Below are positions 18,607-28,561 of a DNA stretch of 64,000 nucleotides, one piece after another. The DNA is from Histomonas meleagridis. Taxonomy: Eukaryota > Parabasalia > Tritrichomonadida > Dientamoebidae. The stretch covers positions 62,001-126,000 of the forward strand of contig WSYJ01000156.1 of the NCBI GenBank assembly GCA_020186115.1. Direction: 5' to 3'. The translations under genes were made by a program, and so were the position numbers. The notes below the pieces were generated by a model. The model was given only the letters and a program-made list of their open reading frames with translations, did no database searches and had not been told where the DNA came from. Position 1 is the stretch's first letter. Every line of letters starts with the position of its first letter.

Positions 18607-19791
18607 ATGGTTCGTCGTTCCAAACCAAATTATTTCTTCATTTTCATTTTCGCTTGTTACATTTATATTCTTACATTTCATAAGGAGCCAACAGTCCAAT
18701 TCCAAGCGACATCATCAGATTTGATCATTCATTCACCAAAGAGTGACTCTTTAAATTTAGATTACAAGCCACAAACAGAACCTACGCCAACGCCCGAACC
18801 TAAAGATCCCAATGACATTGATGTAGACATTGTCTATACATATGTTGATGGCGATGATCCAGTTTGGCAAGCAAGAAAGAAGAAAGCGGAAGAACAATTC
18901 GGAATCAAGTCCAGTGCGAAATTAGACAAAGCGCGTTACATTAACATCGAAGAGATTCGTTACTCACTTCGAAGCGTCGAATTATTTGCGCCGTGGGTGC
19001 ATCACATATTCATTGTCACTGATAACCAAACGATTCCATTTGTGAAACGGAATCATCCGAAGATTACATACATTGATCACACGCAAATCCTTCCGAAGTT
19101 TGCATTACCTGCATACAGTGCATATGTAATCGAACACGGCCTTATAAATGTTCCCGGATTGTCTGAGTACTTCATATATTTGAACGACGACTTCTTCTTT
19201 TCAAGGCCAACAACGAAATGGGAATTCTTCGATAAGGAAACACATCTTCCAATTATCTATGCGAAAAAGAACAATTGGTACAATGTGCATCGACAGTATA
19301 ATATTTACAGACGTTCAAATATTAATGACGGTGACGGCGAAGAGTTTTGGGCTTCGATCCATTACACAGTTAGCGCATGTAGTAATAAGACGAGAGCGCC
19401 ACCGAGAGGCGAAGTGCCGCATACTATGTTTGCTTCGACATTGACATTGTCGCGTAAGATGAACCAATTGTTTACTTACGAAATTAACGACACGTTGAAG
19501 AAGCATTTTCGTATTTTCCCCGATTTTCAGTATCAACACGCGGTAATGCAAACATGTGTAGCGTATAGAGATTTATGTAAATACGTGGAATTGGAAGGAA
19601 GCGCTTTATACGATAATTCGCGTTTCTTTTATTACAAAGGAAGAGATAACCCGTTCGAAGGAATAAATCCAAAAAATTCGCGATCAATTTGCATTAATTC
19701 TGCGTTAGGTGTCACTGAAGAATATTATAGAAATGCAAAGAAATTCTTAGAAAGTTTCTTATCGAAGAAATCAAGTTTCGAATCAGATTAA
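18607..19791 (+). CDS. Stealth-family sugar-phosphotransferase, copy 2
   Basis: 394 residues, starting MVRRSKPNYFF. It has the same architecture as the upstream copy: signal anchor at residues 9-24, a variable linker rich in Pro and Thr, CR1 (VDIVYTYVDGDDPVW), CR2 with YLNDDFFFSRP, CR3 with NVHRQYN, and a CR4 region ending KKSSFESD. Divergence is concentrated in the linker and in the CR3-CR4 span (for example SVIEHGLINVPGLSEY-type and SNKTRAPPRG changes). The N-terminus, the core of CR2 and the last ~95 residues are nearly unchanged. Both copies keep all motif residues, so both are probably active. The different central parts may give different acceptor choice (inference). Confidence 0.92.
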   Translation: MVRRSKPNYFFIFIFACYIYILTFHKEPTVQFQATSSDLIIHSPKSDSLNLDYKPQTEPTPTPEPKDPNDIDVDIVYTYVDGDDPVWQARKKKAEEQFGIKSSAKLDKARYINIEEIRYSLRSVELFAPWVHHIFIVTDNQTIPFVKRNHPKITYIDHTQILPKFALPAYSAYVIEHGLINVPGLSEYFIYLNDDFFFSRPTTKWEFFDKETHLPIIYAKKNNWYNVHRQYNIYRRSNINDGDGEEFWASIHYTVSACSNKTRAPPRGEVPHTMFASTLTLSRKMNQLFTYEINDTLKKHFRIFPDFQYQHAVMQTCVAYRDLCKYVELEGSALYDNSRFFYYKGRDNPFEGINPKNSRSICINSALGVTEEYYRNAKKFLESFLSKKSSFESD

Positions 19792-20457
19792 ATATTATGT
19801 AAATCAAAAATTAATTTTTGAAATGTTGTTCCAAAGAAGTTATGATACTTTTCACGTAATGTATACAATTATGATATTATTATGTGAGTATTATAAAGAT
19901 CCATGGAAATGCTTGATTTTCTATTAGGATATCCGTTAGCAGAAATTTGAGTAGTAGCCAATATTAATGCTTAAATTAGTTGAGTATAATTTTTGGTTTC
20001 ATTAAATTTTAAATGTAAATGTGAAAATTTGCAATTGATTAGAAGCTTTAAGATAATATTTAATAAAATTATGTTTATAATGTATTAGAAATAGGTAAAT
20101 AAATGTACCCATGATTTAAGCTTTAATTAAGTAAAGCTTCACGATAAAGTGGAAGTATATCCAATAAGGAAATAATGCATATATTAATAGAAATCGCTTT
20201 TTAATATTTAAAATGACTTGCCAAGGACTAATCAGTAATAAAAATCCAATTTGCTAATAAAATAGATTTACTGTGATCTTTCAACTTCATATTCAAAATC
20301 TACGTTTTCTATTTCTTTAATAAATTCAATTTAAACTGTATCCAAACAGTTGCCAATGAATAATTTATTTTTATTCAATATTAGACGAAATAAATTGCAA
20401 TCGAAAACCATGAATTTGAATTGTTTGAATCCCTTACTATCACCCAAAAGCAAAAAT
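19792..20457. other. Intergenic, no gene seen
   Basis: AT-rich spacer between the second Stealth gene and the DUF3431 gene. No coding, tRNA-like or repeated content was recognised. Confidence 0.5.
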
Positions 20458-20465
20458 GACCGTTA
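20458..20465 (+). promoter_or_regulatory. M3-like element of the DUF3431 gene
   Basis: GACCGTTA, 9 bases upstream of the ATG at 20475. Confidence 0.5.
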
Positions 20466-20474
20466 GTTTTTCCA

Positions 20475-21263
20475 ATGTTGATTAGCACTGCTAAAATCAA
20501 GATTTATATATTGCTTTTTATTCTTATTTCCTTTAATATTATTTACACAAGGTTATTTCCTTTTCAAGGGGGACAGTCGGATCTACATATAAAATTAAAT
20601 TCAAAACGAAACCATGTTCTAATTGTTTATCATTCTTGTGAAGTAAATAAACATCCATGGTCTTATTTCAAATCCAAATGGCCACTTTACAAAGCCTCTT
20701 GTACATCAGAACATTATCATGATTGCTATGAAGGAGTTCCATATATTGACTTTCTGATTAAAGCTTATGATAATCCTCCAGCAGATATTATTATATTTTC
20801 ACATGCACATGATTATTCATGGCATTACTCACGAAACTTTTGGGATCAAATTAACGATTTAATTGGTACTCCTTACTTTGAAGAAACAAAATATGGCGGT
20901 ATTTGGCATGATCATTGGAACCATGGGCCAGATCCTTATCAACCGAATCGAGGTGAATCATGGTATGTACCTGCATATGAAGCTGTTTATAATGGTACTA
21001 CTATGCCACATGTAAATGTTAGTGTGAATAATATCTTTCCATGTTGTAGTGCTATATTTTTCAAATCAGAACTTATTCAAAGCCGACCAAAAGAAGAATA
21101 TATTAAAATCCGTAACAATCTAGTCAGTTGGAGTAAAAGTCATACACATCTGGAAAGGCCGCCTGGTTATTATTGTGGAAGAGTCATGGAATTTACATGG
21201 CATATATTACTAGCTAATAAAACCAATATTTTATCAATTAAAGAATGGAAAAACTCAACATAA
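20475..21263 (+). CDS. DUF3431-type membrane-anchored protein, probable glycan enzyme
   Basis: 262 residues. Residues 9-25 (YILLFILISFNIIY-rich) form a signal anchor, so the body faces the secretory lumen. The core HVLIVYHSCE...YIDFLIKAYDNPPADIIIFSHAHDYSWHY, then FPCCSAIFFKSELIQSRPKEEY, follows the DUF3431 pattern (long loop, 'YDNLPD-TVF-HGH', then 'C-AQF-VSRERI-RP-E-Y'). That family is widespread in fungi and protists and is often found near glycosyltransferases; its reaction is not established. Sitting next to two Stealth genes suggests a shared role in surface-glycan modification (inference). An M3-like GACCGTTA is directly upstream. Confidence 0.75.
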   Translation: MLISTAKIKIYILLFILISFNIIYTRLFPFQGGQSDLHIKLNSKRNHVLIVYHSCEVNKHPWSYFKSKWPLYKASCTSEHYHDCYEGVPYIDFLIKAYDNPPADIIIFSHAHDYSWHYSRNFWDQINDLIGTPYFEETKYGGIWHDHWNHGPDPYQPNRGESWYVPAYEAVYNGTTMPHVNVSVNNIFPCCSAIFFKSELIQSRPKEEYIKIRNNLVSWSKSHTHLERPPGYYCGRVMEFTWHILLANKTNILSIKEWKNST

Positions 21264-21348
21264 CAATAGTTTTCTTTCCCATAAAATTTAAATTATGAAA
21301 GATTTGTAATAAAAATAAAATAAAAATCATATTTGCAAATACAAAATA

Positions 21349-22335
21349 TTATAAATTTTCATTAGTTTCACTATATATACTTTTTCTTTTGCCCTCATTT
21401 ATACTCATTATTCCTTGCAATATGACAATTCGTTGTTTAATTCTTCTTAATGTTCCGCCTGCTGACAATGAATTTCCATGCGCTTCTAAACTTTTCATTA
21501 TGTTCTTTAATGTTTCATCATCTTTTATGAAATTACTTCTTGCAAATTCGATTTGTTGTTTCACTTCTGTAACGTTATCGAAACATTTTGGAATTGAAGT
21601 TAATTCTTTTCCGAAAATTAATTCTTCGGTGAATTTAACAAGCATTTCATTACGTAAGTTATTACAGAACAAAGAAATGAAGTTTGTGATGTTCGCCGCA
21701 GTAAAATTTCGATATGTGATTACTCGTGATGCAAATTGATTAACAAGAAGAAGTGATGGAAATACTTGAATTGTGTACATTTGGATAAGGGTGGACGTGT
21801 CAGACTTGTTAAGATATGTTGGAATGATGTTGGAGTCTGTGGATAAAAGATCAAATATTAATTCTGTAAAGGGAGGTAAACGTGTACTATTGGCAATAGA
21901 AATAACAACACACTTACCAAGATCAGATGATTCAATAACAGAGGATAAGCTCATTTGTGTAACATTGGAAAAGTTAATTGGAGAAGGAATGTTTGTATGC
22001 TTTGTAATAAATAAACTAAGTGATTTAGCTGAAGGATAGTCAGTAAACCTATAATGTTTATCGCATCTTTCATCACAAAGAACAACTTGAGGTACACCAT
22101 ATGCAGAATGAGAATGACAAAACCATGTATACTTATTGCAATCTATAGAGTAAAAAGAAATATTCGGCTCATCTCTAAATAATAAAGATACTCTTTCAAA
22201 AGGAAAAGTATAAGGAAAACATGTTGTGCAATTTGGCTTTTTAAAATATGTTAAATGCCATTTGGTTGGTGATGAGAAAAAAAATGGTCTTTCGAGTACT
22301 CCATAAATTGTTAACCCGAAAAAGACCGAAATCAT
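21349..22335 (-). CDS. Protein disulfide isomerase-like ER protein
   Basis: 328 residues. The N-terminus (MISVFFGLTIYGVLE) is a signal peptide. A thioredoxin domain follows with the active-site motif CTTC at 36-39 in the context LTYFKKPNCTTCFPY, then FYSIDCNKY and the cis-Pro region YGVPQVVLC. A second, CxxC-less thioredoxin-like domain seems to occupy about 115-225 (VVISIANSTRLPPF...IQVFPSLLLV). The C-terminal ~90 residues are helical. There is no KDEL-type end (it ends ETNENL), so ER retention would need another signal. It would help oxidative folding of secreted proteins. An M3-like word in reverse orientation (22368-22375) lies upstream. Confidence 0.75.
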   Translation of the reverse strand: MISVFFGLTIYGVLERPFFFSSPTKWHLTYFKKPNCTTCFPYTFPFERVSLLFRDEPNISFYSIDCNKYTWFCHSHSAYGVPQVVLCDERCDKHYRFTDYPSAKSLSLFITKHTNIPSPINFSNVTQMSLSSVIESSDLGKCVVISIANSTRLPPFTELIFDLLSTDSNIIPTYLNKSDTSTLIQMYTIQVFPSLLLVNQFASRVITYRNFTAANITNFISLFCNNLRNEMLVKFTEELIFGKELTSIPKCFDNVTEVKQQIEFARSNFIKDDETLKNIMKSLEAHGNSLSAGGTLRRIKQRIVILQGIMSINEGKRKSIYSETNENL

Positions 22336-22484
22336 TCAGCGCAAAGAAAACGTTTAATGAAAACAGAGACCGTTAAATACACAAAACATTTGATAAGTTT
22401 ACAATTCCCAGTTTTGAGAGCTTAATTGGTTGAAATGATGAAAAGTGATATGAAATAAAACCAAAAATTATTGCTGTAAATTCT

Positions 22485-23555
22485 TTAGAACTTTCCAAGG
22501 CGGTGGAAGATATCAGCGCAGCGGCAGCTGTACATCCATTCGTTATCGTACCATGAGAGGACCTTGACGAGTGAACCACCATCTGGGTTTGGAAGGACCA
22601 TGGTTGAAAGACCATCAACGATTGATGAGTGTGGGTCATCAATGATATCGGATGAAACGAGTGGTTCCATTGAGAACTTCATGATTCCCTTAAGTTGTTC
22701 AGATTCGCAAGCCTTCTTAAGAACTTCGTTAACTTCTTCCTTTGTGACTTCCTTCTTAACATTCATTGTGACATCGACGAGTGAGCCAGTGATTGTTGGG
22801 ACACGGAGTGAGAGACCGTCCATGGACTTTGGTGGGAGTGCTTTGACAACACGTGGGAGGGCGATGGCAGCACCAGTGGATGTTGGGATGATGTTCATGC
22901 AGGCAGCACGAGCACGGCGGAGATCCTTGTGCATAACATCGGTAACGACTTGATCATTTGTGTATGAGTGGACTGTGGTCATGAAACCGTTCTTGATGCC
23001 GAAGGCGTCGTTGATTGTCTTAGCAACTGGGGCAAGGCAGTTGGTTGTGCATGAGGCGTTTGAGATGCATTTTGTTTCTGGTTTGAGATCTTCATCATTA
23101 ACACCGAGAACAAGTGTGCATTCGATTTGGTCTTGGGATGGAACAGAAAGAACAACCTTCTTGGCACCAGCGATGATGTGACCATCATAGCCATCCTTTG
23201 TAACCTTGCCATCTTCAACGACAGCCTTTGTACGGAAGATACCGGTGGATTCGAGAACAACATCAACACCTAATTCCTTCCATGGGAGTTGGGATGGGTT
23301 AAGACGACCACCAAGATTCTTGACGGTCCATGCGTTTTCGCCTTCACCAACTTGGAATGTATCATCACCAGTGATCTTGATTTCTTCTGGGAACTTTCTG
23401 TGGGCTGTATCATATTTGAGAAGATGAACGTTGGTCTTCATGTCACAAAGATCATGGATGGCAACAACTTGAACTTCGTTTGGATAGAGAAGACGGCATG
23501 CACGGAAAACAAGACGTCCAATACGACCGAAACCATTAATGGCAACTTTAACCAT
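22485..23555 (-). CDS. gap: Glyceraldehyde-3-phosphate dehydrogenase
   Basis: 356 residues, full length. NAD-binding start VKVAINGFGRIGRLVFR; catalytic Cys169 in SNASCTTNCLAP; partner His196 in TVHSYTNDQ; C-terminal WYDNEW. It is the glycolytic enzyme that makes 1,3-bisphosphoglycerate. Trichomonad GAPDH is known to be of bacterial type, and some forms are also surface-exposed. Codon use is visibly more GC-rich and regular (AAG, TTC, ACC-type endings) than in the neighbours, as expected for a very highly expressed gene. A textbook Inr (TCACTTT, 23561-23567) lies 6 bases before the ATG. No defects. Confidence 0.97.
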   Translation of the reverse strand: MVKVAINGFGRIGRLVFRACRLLYPNEVQVVAIHDLCDMKTNVHLLKYDTAHRKFPEEIKITGDDTFQVGEGENAWTVKNLGGRLNPSQLPWKELGVDVVLESTGIFRTKAVVEDGKVTKDGYDGHIIAGAKKVVLSVPSQDQIECTLVLGVNDEDLKPETKCISNASCTTNCLAPVAKTINDAFGIKNGFMTTVHSYTNDQVVTDVMHKDLRRARAACMNIIPTSTGAAIALPRVVKALPPKSMDGLSLRVPTITGSLVDVTMNVKKEVTKEEVNEVLKKACESEQLKGIMKFSMEPLVSSDIIDDPHSSIVDGLSTMVLPNPDGGSLVKVLSWYDNEWMYSCRCADIFHRLGKF

Positions 23556-23560
23556 TTTGC

Positions 23561-23567
23561 AAAGTGA
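23561..23567 (-). promoter_or_regulatory. Inr of the GAPDH gene
   Basis: TCACTTT on the minus strand, just before the ATG at 23555. It matches the trichomonad initiator exactly. Confidence 0.75.
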
Positions 23568-24065
23568 ATTGATACTATTGAATTTTTTTCTGAATTAACT
23601 CCTATCAAAATTGTGTGCTAATTGGTCGGAGATGCCGTGGCCGATCGCATAATTGAGTTCAAAAGTATCGGCGACCTATCATCCCATAAAAAACAGAATT
23701 ATGGCTTCACCATATAGTTTTTTTGTGAATTGAACGAATTAGTTCAATGTTTCTGAAAGGAAATAAATTGAAAATTCTTTGATAGAAATCGAAATAAAGA
23801 ATTAGCCAAAGAAACGGTCATTTTAAATCAAAAAATTCATTTTTTCATTTTCCACTGAATTAAATTTCATGAAATTAAAATAAATTATCTTATATATCAT
23901 AATCAATAAATTAATATGTATAAGTTTTATTATATTACTCTTTTATGAACAATCTCCAAAATTTCAAAATACTTTTTTTGGCTTCAGAATAAAAAGCAGA
24001 AGCTCAAATTCAAGACATATGTGAGACTCAAGATACTTGATATTTTTTCTATTAATTTTAATAAA
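23568..24065. other. GAPDH upstream region with a GC-rich structured block
   Basis: Mostly AT-rich, but 23624-23676 is markedly GC-rich. It can pair GGTC with GACC and GCCGAT (23640-23645) with ATCGGC. It does not fit a tRNA cloverleaf or any small RNA I recognise. It may be an upstream regulatory block of GAPDH. Confidence 0.35.
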
Positions 24066-25243
24066 TTTATTTTACCATTAATTAATAATGTTGGAGAGAT
24101 TGAAAGTAATGCATTCAGTAATTGACCTTTTTTAACATCAGTAATAATTGGAGAGTCAGTTGAAAATATAAATAGTGGAGCATTCGCATAATGTAAATTA
24201 GAATATATACAATTTCTAGAAAAATTAATGAGTGGAATTGGAGATGGTTTTTATGAATATATTTCATTAATTAATATTACAATTCGTTGTAATAACATTG
24301 GTGGTAATGCATTTTTGAAATGTACAGGACTTGTAACAATAACTTTAGATGTAGGCGTACGAAATATTGGATCTGATTCATTCAGAGGATGTACAAACCT
24401 TATGATTATTTATATACCAAGTTCTGTTTATTCGATTGGAAATCCATTTTTAGAATGTACAAATCTTCAATTTATTAATGTTTCAGAAGAAAATATTGAA
24501 TATTCGAATTATCAAAATGATGGCGTTTTATATGATAAAGAAATTACACAAATTATTAGTTATCCGAATGGGAAAAGTAAAACATTTGCAATTCCTAATT
24601 CAGTCACTTTTATTATGAATAATACTTTTGCAAGTTGTATTAATTTAGAAAGAATTTTTATTTGTGAAAATGTTAATTATATTATTTAATGGTTGTTCTT
24701 CATTATCAAATATTACAATTCCTGATACTATTATAGAAATTTATGACTTTGCATTTAATGGATGTAATTTTGTATATTTTAATATTCCTAAATCAGTTCA
24801 ATATATAGGTACAAAAGTTTTCAGTTATTGTAACAATCTTCAAAATATTTATGTATCAATTGAAAATGAATTTTATTCCAATTATAATAAAGATGGAATT
24901 CTTTATAACAAAAATTTAACGACAATTAATATTTATCCAATTGGAAAAAACATTGAAACATTTAGAATTCCAACAACAATTGAAACAATATGTGAAAGAG
25001 CATTCTATGGTGTACTCATTTAGTAACAGTTTTCATTATGAAAATGTCAACAAAATCGAAAGCTATGCATTTGGAGATCGTGCAAATTTGAAATGTATTT
25101 ATTATTATGGTGATATGGAACCAGAAACAGAATCCAATTCATTTTCAGGAGTTGGGATTTTTTTCTTATCACTAAATTTATTGATTGATCTTAGATATCT
25201 GAGCGAAGAGATCTACTCAAAAAAGATTACATACAAAATATAA
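24066..25243 (+). pseudogene. BspA-like leucine-rich-repeat pseudogene
   Basis: Repeats of the TpLRR/LRR_5 type (for example GGNAFLKCTGLVTITL, IGSDSFRGCTNLMIIYIPSSV, IYDFAFNGCNFVYFNIPKSV) run through three reading frames: 24081-24689, then about 24664-25023, then 24941-25243. Two in-frame stops occur near 24122 and 24189, and two frameshifts near 24.67 and 25.0 kb. No N-terminus or membrane anchor is seen. BspA-like proteins are the largest surface-protein family of trichomonads and bind host matrix and bacteria. This member is dead unless the breaks are sequencing errors. Confidence 0.85.
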
Positions 25244-25456
25244 GTGATGCTTTATATTTTATTGCACTCTCTTAAAACCAACAAATAAAATGCTTTTTAA
25301 TTCTGAAATTTATTTGAATTAAAACAAGATACATCATAATGTAAATCTTTTTGAATTTACGATCAAGTAATTATTATGATAATTTCATTCATAATTATAA
25401 TGAAAACATAATAAAAAGTAAAATACAATTTATTAAAACAAAAAACACACATACTT

Positions 25457-26215
25457 AAAGAGTTGTGGAATAATATGTGCCACTTCTGCTTTGTATATCA
25501 TTTTCATTATCATTGAGTATATTTATGAGCATTTTGCTGTCTTCTTCCAAAATCTTTACTAAATTTGTAATTTCTTTTTGCACATTATTTGATAATATTT
25601 TCATTGCATAAGAAAAAATTATTTAATTCCATATTTTCTATTTGCATATATTATATCGCTGAAATTATATCTCCGAATGATTTTATATTTAAAACATTCG
25701 AAATTTTTTTTATATATGTTTTCATATTTATGTAATAAATTTCTTTGATTCGATATTTTTTCGAAAAAACAAAATTTGTTCAAAAATGATTTATTGTTTA
25801 TAAACATTTTCGTTATGAACTTTTTTGCTTAATAAATTCATATGCTTTAGTTTCAATTTAACACAACATTTTTGTCGCGCTCATTATAAATGCTTTCAGT
25901 TTTTGTTCTTTATTAAATATTTCGTTTTGTAGTTCATTGATTAAACTTGTTCTTTAAATCATTGTTTTCTTCTTTAATAAAATCTTTTTGCTTGTTTTCA
26001 TATGTTATTTTAGTTTGAATATCTGTTAATTGTTTCTTCAAAATATCAGTATCATTTAGTAAATTTTCTTTTTCTTTAGCTAGAAAGAAAGAAATCAGCT
26101 AAATCAGCGAGCTTTATTTTTAATCTCTGATTCTTTTTATTTAATTTTTCTTCTTCATTATATTTAACATAATTTTGTTTTTGAATTTCTTCCTAATGTT
26201 CAGTTCAATGAACAT
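25457..26215 (-). pseudogene. Decayed coiled-coil protein gene
   Basis: On the minus strand, coding-like pieces appear in order: EEIQKQNYVKYNEEEKLNKK and KNQRLKIKLADLAD; then AKEKENLLNDTDILKKQLTD and ENKQKDFIKEENNDLKNK; then LNKFCFFEKISNQRN-like text; and finally ILEEDSKMLINILNDNENDI ending SGTYYSTTL at a stop. Stops and frame changes separate the blocks. The composition is Lys/Glu/Asn-rich coiled coil. No family is recognised. It is a broken gene on the strand opposite to its neighbours. Confidence 0.55.
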
Positions 26216-26543
26216 TGTTCATATCTTTCTTTTGTTCAAAACACAGAGAATGTCATGAAATATTCCCCAGTATACTGGCTGAGCACGATTTCAAAGCCAA
26301 TTTCATTGAATTGACCATCGATGTAAAAACCGAATTTTCACCAAAAAAATTGAATGAAAAGTTTAATAATTATTGAATACATGTATTGTATATGTGTGTC
26401 ATAAATAAACAACAGATCAAAGAGCTTGAATTTAACCGTTAGTAATAGAAATTGGTATCAAAAAGCTGGTACGATACAAGTGGTTCTTTGTTTGGTCGGA
26501 CCACCCCGAGCTTGGCGTACGTTATGCCCTTGTTGAGTTGACT
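26216..26543. other. Upstream region of the acetyltransferase gene
   Basis: Contains a GC-rich patch at 26480-26530 that includes TTGGTCGGACCACC and an M3-like AACCGTTA near 26433. No gene is seen. Confidence 0.4.
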
Positions 26544-26550
26544 TCACATT
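26544..26550 (+). promoter_or_regulatory. Inr-like element of the acetyltransferase gene
   Basis: TCACATT directly before the ATG at 26553. It decides that start over the later internal ATG (26604). Confidence 0.5.
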
Positions 26551-26552
26551 TA

Positions 26553-27200
26553 ATGTTATCCATTGCATCACGTTGCTCTGGAGGACTTTTTAGAGGATTT
26601 GCAATGACTCCAAATGCAAGCCAGTTAAAAACAGAGAAAGAAAAGATGCTTGCTGGTGAAATGTATAATCCATCTGATCCAGAACTCTTATTCCTCAGGA
26701 AACAATGTCGCCAAAACATTGAAGAATTCAATAAGTCAAGTGTTAATGATATGGGTGGAAGAAAGAAAGCAATGGCAAAATTATTTGGAAAAGACTATCC
26801 AGATTTATATATTGAACCACCATTTTATTGTGACTATGGTATAAATATCAAGCCCAAAGGTAATGTTTACTTTAATTACAACTGTATCCTTCTTGATGTA
26901 TGTCCAATTACAATTGGTAATAATACAATGTTTGCACCCAATGTTGGAGTTTACACTGCAACTCACCCAACTGATGCCAAAACAAGAAATTCCGGGAGAG
27001 AATATGCTAAGCCTATCACAATCGGTGAGAATTGTTGGATTGGAGGAAGTGCTACAATATGTCCTGGAGTAACAATTGGTGATAACAGCGTCGTTGCGGC
27101 TGGAGCTGTTGTTGTTAAAGATGTTCCGCCAAACTGCATAGTAGCTGGAGTTCCTGCTAAAATCATAAAAAGATTACCGCCTCCAGAGGCAGACAAATAA
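26553..27200 (+). CDS. Hexapeptide-repeat O-acetyltransferase (maltose/galactoside type) with organelle-like presequence
   Basis: 215 residues. After a 17-residue leader the protein starts like the bacterial Maa/LacA/NodL family (KTEKEKMLAGEMYNPSDPEL). The left-handed beta-helix follows: GNVYFNYNCILLDVCPITIG, catalytic-type His in GVYTATHPTDA, WIGGSATICPGVTIGDNSVV and AGVPAKIIKRL. It transfers acetyl from acetyl-CoA to a sugar or related hydroxyl. The leader MLSIASRCSGGLFRGFA resembles hydrogenosomal presequences (MLS..., Arg, then Phe). If genuine, it would place this enzyme where acetyl-CoA is made; that is inference. The sequence looks bacterial, consistent with lateral transfer. It is less likely to be a serine acetyltransferase because the N-terminal Maa domain is present. 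Confidence 0.88.
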   Translation: MLSIASRCSGGLFRGFAMTPNASQLKTEKEKMLAGEMYNPSDPELLFLRKQCRQNIEEFNKSSVNDMGGRKKAMAKLFGKDYPDLYIEPPFYCDYGINIKPKGNVYFNYNCILLDVCPITIGNNTMFAPNVGVYTATHPTDAKTRNSGREYAKPITIGENCWIGGSATICPGVTIGDNSVVAAGAVVVKDVPPNCIVAGVPAKIIKRLPPPEADK

Positions 27201-27663
27201 AAATAAAATATTAAAATTAAAATGGCGTGTTGTAAAATTTTGATATCTATGTATAAATCATATATTTCATATATTCTCAAATCTTCTTTAATAAACATAT
27301 TATTTCCTTCAGTGAAATATATTGGCTAAAAATCATATTTTTTATAAAATGAAATATATTAATTCATCAAAATGATTCAAATTAATTTACTTTATTTTGT
27401 TAAAATCTTCTTATACATATATTTGTTCAAATTGACTTATTGGTTAAATAAGTTTTTTGTTCTTTTTTTCGATTCAATTAAATTATTTCATTTCTCAAAA
27501 AAGATAATTTCTTGTACAAAATTACTATAATGCAATAAGATCCCTTCTTTAATAGCTGATAATAATTGTTTTTATTTTGAATTTCGATAGTATCTGAATC
27601 ATTAACATTCTTAAACACGAAATTCATAAGTTACAAAAATATTTTTAAAATTCTTTGGAAAGT
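27201..27663. other. Intergenic between convergent genes, no gene seen
   Basis: AT-rich 3' flanks of the acetyltransferase and the inositol monophosphatase. No coding or repeated content. Confidence 0.5.
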
Positions 27664-28524
27664 TTACTTATCATTAGTTCCTATTGCAGCGCGTGCAATT
27701 TGGATATTTTCTAGTATCTGTTTGTGGATTGCAGGCGTTGCACAAACAAGTGAAAGAATTGGCTGCTGCAATGACTCGCGCGTGAATCCTTTTCCATCAT
27801 AGTGGGTGACGAGGCATCCGGCCTCCGTTGCAACAAGCCATCCGGCTGCAACATCCCATATGTGAGGTCCGAGTTCCCAATATCCATCTAATCGGGCAGC
27901 GGCAACGTAGCAGAAATCAAGACAGGCACTGCCAAGACGCCTTAAGCATCTGATTTTAGGAAGAATCTGAGCGATTTCTTTGAGGTTGTTATCTGATGAA
28001 TGAACATGACCTGGATTGAAACCTGTGACAAGAAGACATTTGATAAGCTCAGTGTTACACCTGGCATGGAGTTGCTTTTTACCTTTTGGAGATTCAAGGA
28101 AAGAGCCTTTGCCTTTGATGGCAGAAAACATTTCATCACGATTTGGATCATAGACAACTCCTACAAGAGGTTGGAAGTTACAATCAAGGGCTGCAATACT
28201 AACTGAGAAGATTGGTAAGTTACAAGAGAAGTTTGTGGTTCCATCTAATGGATCAGCACATAACCAAATTTCATCAGGACCAGGATGAGCTGGTTGAACA
28301 GAACTACCTTCTTCTGTAATGACACCAAAAGTTGGGAAATTTTTGGCAAATTGTTCACGAATGAACTTATCGCTTTCGAGATCTGCATCTGTAACAATAT
28401 CTGCAGATGTGGCTTTTGTATTTTCGTGGAGTTGGTCAGATTCAAAATACTTCATAAGGATTTGACCTGAACCACGAGCAATTTCTTTGAGTTTATTGCA
28501 TATTTGTTCAAAGTCAACGCTCAT
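27664..28524 (-). CDS. Inositol monophosphatase family protein
   Basis: 286 residues, usual length. Metal-site motifs: TEEG (Glu71/72), ADPLDGTTNF with Asp91 and Asp94, and WDVAAG with Asp224. DADLES near 46-51 is the N-terminal signature. The family removes phosphate from inositol phosphates, and related members hydrolyse PAP or fructose bisphosphate. The GTTNF and WDVAAG context favours true inositol monophosphatase (bacterial SuhB type). It would recycle inositol for phosphoinositide and glycoconjugate synthesis. Both an M3 element (28554-28561) and an Inr (TCACTGC, 28542-28548) are present upstream. Confidence 0.93.
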   Translation of the reverse strand: MSVDFEQICNKLKEIARGSGQILMKYFESDQLHENTKATSADIVTDADLESDKFIREQFAKNFPTFGVITEEGSSVQPAHPGPDEIWLCADPLDGTTNFSCNLPIFSVSIAALDCNFQPLVGVVYDPNRDEMFSAIKGKGSFLESPKGKKQLHARCNTELIKCLLVTGFNPGHVHSSDNNLKEIAQILPKIRCLRRLGSACLDFCYVAAARLDGYWELGPHIWDVAAGWLVATEAGCLVTHYDGKGFTRESLQQPILSLVCATPAIHKQILENIQIARAAIGTNDK

Positions 28525-28541
28525 TTAAATAGACACTTTTT

Positions 28542-28561
28542 GCAGTGAAAAATAAACGGTC
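28542..28561 (-). promoter_or_regulatory. M3 plus Inr pair of the inositol monophosphatase gene
   Basis: GACCGTTT (28554-28561) followed by Inr-like TCACTGC (28542-28548), then the ATG at 28524. This is the clearest combined core promoter in the window. Confidence 0.65.

Noticed and set aside
23620-23680. A tRNA or 5S RNA gene upstream of GAPDH
   Set aside because: The pairing does not form a cloverleaf or a 5S fold, and no A/B box pair is in place.
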